Source of the DNA: JAKLDO01 sp035354435
GTDB taxonomy: Bacteria > UBP6 > UBA1177
Length of the DNA stretch: 8,217 nt
Assembly: GCA_035354435.1 (NCBI GenBank)
Contig: DAOQAY010000125.1
Coordinates: 1-8,217 of the forward strand
Direction: 5' to 3'
Part shown: piece by piece, positions 6,147 through 8,217 of the stretch
Numbering within the stretch: the first letter of the stretch is position 1
How the letters are laid out: each line of letters starts with the position of its first letter
Made by a program: the position numbers and the translations under genes
The notes under the pieces: model-generated
What the model was told of the DNA's origin: nothing
The model's input: only the letters and a program-made list of their open reading frames with translations
Database searches by the model: none

Positions 6147-6160
6147 TCTTTTTACTTATC

Positions 6161-6190
6161 TTGATATTAAATCCTCTTTTAATATATAAT
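6161..6190 (+). promoter_or_regulatory. promoter of the nucleoside transporter gene
   Basis: TTGATA (6161-6166, one mismatch), an 18-base spacer and a perfect TATAAT (6185-6190) lie between the tRNA and the transporter gene. Transcription would begin near 6197, leaving a leader of about 25 bases. Read-through from the tRNA promoter is also possible, since no hairpin terminator separates them. Confidence 0.6.
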
Positions 6191-6221
6191 CGGAGTGTAT
6201 TTAACTGTAAGGAGAATATTT

Positions 6222-7415
6222 ATGTATCGACTGGTAAGCCTTCTCGGTATAGCTGTTTTTATCTTGATTGCCTGGATACTTAGCGAAAACAGAAAAAAAT
6301 TCGATTTTAAAATCGTTATTAATGCACTTCTGATCCAGTTTATATTTGCTCTGCTCATATTAAAAACCTATCCGGGAAAGCTTGTATTCGAGTTTCTCAA
6401 CAAAGCATTTTCCAAGATGATCGATTTTACTCATGCCGGATCTGATTTTGTTTTCGGCGGTCTTTTGAAAGAATGGTCTTTTGCGCTGACCATTCTTCCT
6501 ACAATAATATTTTTCTCATCTTTTTTTGCTGTACTTTACTATTTCGGCATATTGCAGTTTTTTGTGAAAGCTTTCGCATGGCTTCTTTCCAAAGTGCTCA
6601 AAACAAGCGGTGCGGAAAGTCTTTCTGCGGCGGCAAACATCTTCATCGGTCAGACAGAAGCGCCTTTGATGGTGCGACCTTACATTGAAAAAATGACCAG
6701 AAGCGAGCTGATGTGCATTATGACAGGAGGACTAGCGACTGTTGCAGGCGGAGTTCTTGCAGCCTATGTCAATATGGGAATTAGTGCAGGACACCTTATT
6801 GCGGCAAGCGTAATGAGCGCTCCGGCGGCGATACTTTTTGCAAAGATCATGGTTCCTGAAACAGAAACACCACAGACATCAGACACAAAAAATATAGCAA
6901 TACCCGTTTCAGACAAAAACGCCATTGATGCAGCGGCAAGAGGTGCCAGTGAAGGTATTTACCTTGCAATAAATGTGACAGCAATGCTTGTGGCATTCAT
7001 CGCATTTGTTACAATGTTCAATTATTTTTTCGGATTTTTCGGAACTTCGATGGAAGGCGTTCTGGGAGTGATATTTAAACCTTTTGCATATCTCATGGGC
7101 GTTCCGTGGGAAGAGGCAGGACAGGTCGGCTCACTTCTCGGCCAGAAAACAGTTCTTAATGAGTTCATTGCTTATGATTCACTTTCAAAAATGAATAAGG
7201 ACACTGTAACCGCTCTTTCAGATAGAAGTACCATTATTGCCACTTACGCTCTATGCGGATTTTCAAATTTCGGATCTATTGCAATCCTTCTCGGCGGACT
7301 TGGAACTATGGCTCCGACAAGAAGAAGCGAAATAGCATCACTTGGAATAAAAGCACTTATCGCAGGGTCTTTCGCCTGCTTCATCACAGCAAATATCGCC
7401 GGAATGCTTATTTAA
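6222..7415 (+). CDS. nupC: concentrative nucleoside transporter (CNT/NupC family)
   Basis: The protein has 397 residues, the usual length for bacterial CNT proteins. The start is the ATG at 6222, with AAGGAG seven bases upstream; an in-frame codon at 6195 lies before the ribosome site. CNT transporters import nucleosides across the inner membrane with Na+ or H+. The family's diagnostic re-entrant hairpins are intact: GQTEAPLMVRPY (143-154), carrying the Gln-Thr-Glu that contacts the base and ribose, NEFIAY (313-318) with the second conserved Glu, and CGFSNFGSIAI (345-355), whose Phe-x-Asn-x-x-Ser spacing matches the Vibrio cholerae CNT site. Three N-terminal hydrophobic helices come first, then the hydrophilic segment 211-235 in the middle. 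Purine or pyrimidine preference cannot be read from this. The gene faces bioB end to end and seems to be a single-gene unit, so it probably serves salvage of environmental nucleosides. Confidence 0.95.
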   Translation: MYRLVSLLGIAVFILIAWILSENRKKFDFKIVINALLIQFIFALLILKTYPGKLVFEFLNKAFSKMIDFTHAGSDFVFGGLLKEWSFALTILPTIIFFSSFFAVLYYFGILQFFVKAFAWLLSKVLKTSGAESLSAAANIFIGQTEAPLMVRPYIEKMTRSELMCIMTGGLATVAGGVLAAYVNMGISAGHLIAASVMSAPAAILFAKIMVPETETPQTSDTKNIAIPVSDKNAIDAAARGASEGIYLAINVTAMLVAFIAFVTMFNYFFGFFGTSMEGVLGVIFKPFAYLMGVPWEEAGQVGSLLGQKTVLNEFIAYDSLSKMNKDTVTALSDRSTIIATYALCGFSNFGSIAILLGGLGTMAPTRRSEIASLGIKALIAGSFACFITANIAGMLI

Positions 7416-7443
7416 TTCAACACCTTGAACCAATTCTGATATG

Positions 7444-8217
7444 TCAGCCTCTTACCAATCCGAGAGAATTAAGGAGTCTGACATCATCCTGCGGGGTGAT
7501 ACCTTTTACTGTGAGGAGTTGTCCTGTGATGATGGAGCTTGCTCCGGCGAGGAATGGAAGTGCCTGATTTTCTTTGAAAACTTCGACTCTGCCTCCGCCT
7601 ATTTTGATGTCTTTATCCGGCATGATGAGCCTTGCAAGCGCAATTATTTTGACTGCTTCAAAAAGTGGGAAAAGGGGTTGATCTTCAAGCGGAGTTCCGG
7701 GAATGGGAACAAGAAAATTAAGTGGAACAGAATCGGGATCGCATTCAGCTATCTCAAAAAGAAGATCGGCTCTGTCACCAACTGATTCCCCTACTCCGAA
7801 AATGCCGCCGACACAAAGAGAAAGTCCTGATTTTTTTGCGTTTTCTATTGTTTCTCTTCTTTCTTCCCAGGTATGGGTCGTGCAGAGATTCGGGAAATAG
7901 TTCCTTGAAACTTCAAGATTGTGGTGAAACCTTTCAAGACCTGCTTTTTTCAACTTTAAAAGCTCTTCAAAAGATAAAATTCCAAGAGATCCGCAAATCT
8001 TCTGAGGAACTCCGTTATCTTTGAAATATTCAATGGTCTCTGTAACTTTGGCGACATCTTCACTATTCAGACCCCTGCCGGAAGTGACAATTCCGTAGTA
8101 ACTTCCAAAAGGGGCATCAATTTTTGCGTGATCAGCAATCGCCTCTTTTTCCTTCAGTTCCCAAGTCTCGATATTTGAATTGTGATGAACCGACTGAGCG
8201 CAGAACCGGCAGTTTTC
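7444..8217 (-). CDS. bioB: biotin synthase BioB, N-terminus beyond window
   Basis: The last 257 residues of a radical-SAM enzyme that inserts sulphur into dethiobiotin to make biotin. The window edge cuts the CxxxCxxC cluster motif: two of its cysteines are visible in ENCRFCAQS (fragment residues 3 and 6), so about 50-65 residues are missing. Other family motifs are KICGSLG (73-79), FHHNLEVS (97-104), LCVGGIFGVGE (134-144), IPGTPLE and IGGGR (206-210), and GASSIITGQLL near the end. By motif alignment to the E. coli enzyme, equivalents of Cys128 (75), Cys188 (135) and Arg260 (210) are present, but Cys97 is replaced by Gly42 in the SYYGIVTSGRG segment. An extra cysteine appears at 112 in NLCTTHTW, where E. 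coli has Ile. This pattern matches my memory of biotin synthases from strict anaerobes. The gene ends 28 bases from the convergent nucleoside transporter gene. No other biotin gene is in view. Confidence 0.95.
   Translation of the reverse strand, partial: ENCRFCAQSVHHNSNIETWELKEKEAIADHAKIDAPFGSYYGIVTSGRGLNSEDVAKVTETIEYFKDNGVPQKICGSLGILSFEELLKLKKAGLERFHHNLEVSRNYFPNLCTTHTWEERRETIENAKKSGLSLCVGGIFGVGESVGDRADLLFEIAECDPDSVPLNFLVPIPGTPLEDQPLFPLFEAVKIIALARLIMPDKDIKIGGGRVEVFKENQALPFLAGASSIITGQLLTVKGITPQDDVRLLNSLGLVRG

Noticed and set aside
7416..7443. Bidirectional terminator between the nucleoside transporter and bioB
   Set aside because: Only a five-pair hairpin (TTCAA/TTGAA) without a G/C stem or T-tracts is visible; the 28 bases hold nothing convincing.
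7441..7785. Rightward 114-codon open frame
   Set aside because: It is the reverse strand of bioB, whose conserved motifs are continuous across the whole stretch.

Overview
This is an AT-rich window, about 40% GC by eye, and it is packed with genes. It looks like an environmental, probably anaerobic, Gram-negative bacterium. Three lipoproteins carry low-complexity spacers after the lipidated cysteine (Gly-X-Thr repeats, an Asp/Ala run, an Asp/Ser/Asn-rich stretch). One of them has a six-cysteine CGNG...GELCD module of the sort common in Myxococcota and related delta-proteobacterial metagenomes. The biotin synthase has the cysteine pattern of anaerobe-type enzymes. The lineage is an inference from these features; no marker gene fixes it.

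Layout. Positions 1-5944 are read entirely leftward. From upstream to downstream they hold a START-domain lipid-binding protein with a signal peptide (5944-5324), an MFS-type transporter that begins right at the START stop codon (5323-4079), a cysteine-module lipoprotein (4017-3058), a sialidase-like Asp-box lipoprotein (3044-1758), a TPR-like helical-repeat protein with its own strong promoter (1601-567), and a collagen-like (Gly-X-Thr)n lipoprotein that runs off the left edge (487-1). The control region at 5945-6069 holds back-to-back promoters: one leftward for the START operon and one rightward for a CAU-anticodon tRNA (6070-6146). A concentrative nucleoside transporter follows the tRNA, rightward, from its own promoter (6222-7415). 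Convergent to it is biotin synthase BioB (8217-7444), whose N-terminus lies beyond the right edge.

How the genes may work together. START and MFS are almost certainly co-translated or co-transcribed, and the two lipoproteins follow on the same strand with only 13 bases between them. A possible second promoter lies between MFS and the lipoprotein pair. A periplasmic lipid-binding protein, a 12-helix transporter and two surface lipoproteins, one with a glycan-active fold, would fit uptake or handling of a glycosylated or hydrophobic compound, but this rests on gene order alone. The nucleoside transporter, tRNA and BioB look like ordinary housekeeping genes.

No CRISPR array, insertion sequence, phage gene or clearly novel defence system is visible. 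The points most worth checking are the BioB cluster-ligand exchange, the START-MFS-lipoprotein-sialidase cluster, the proline-free collagen repeat with its 36-bp higher-order DNA period, and the odd base pairs in the tRNA.
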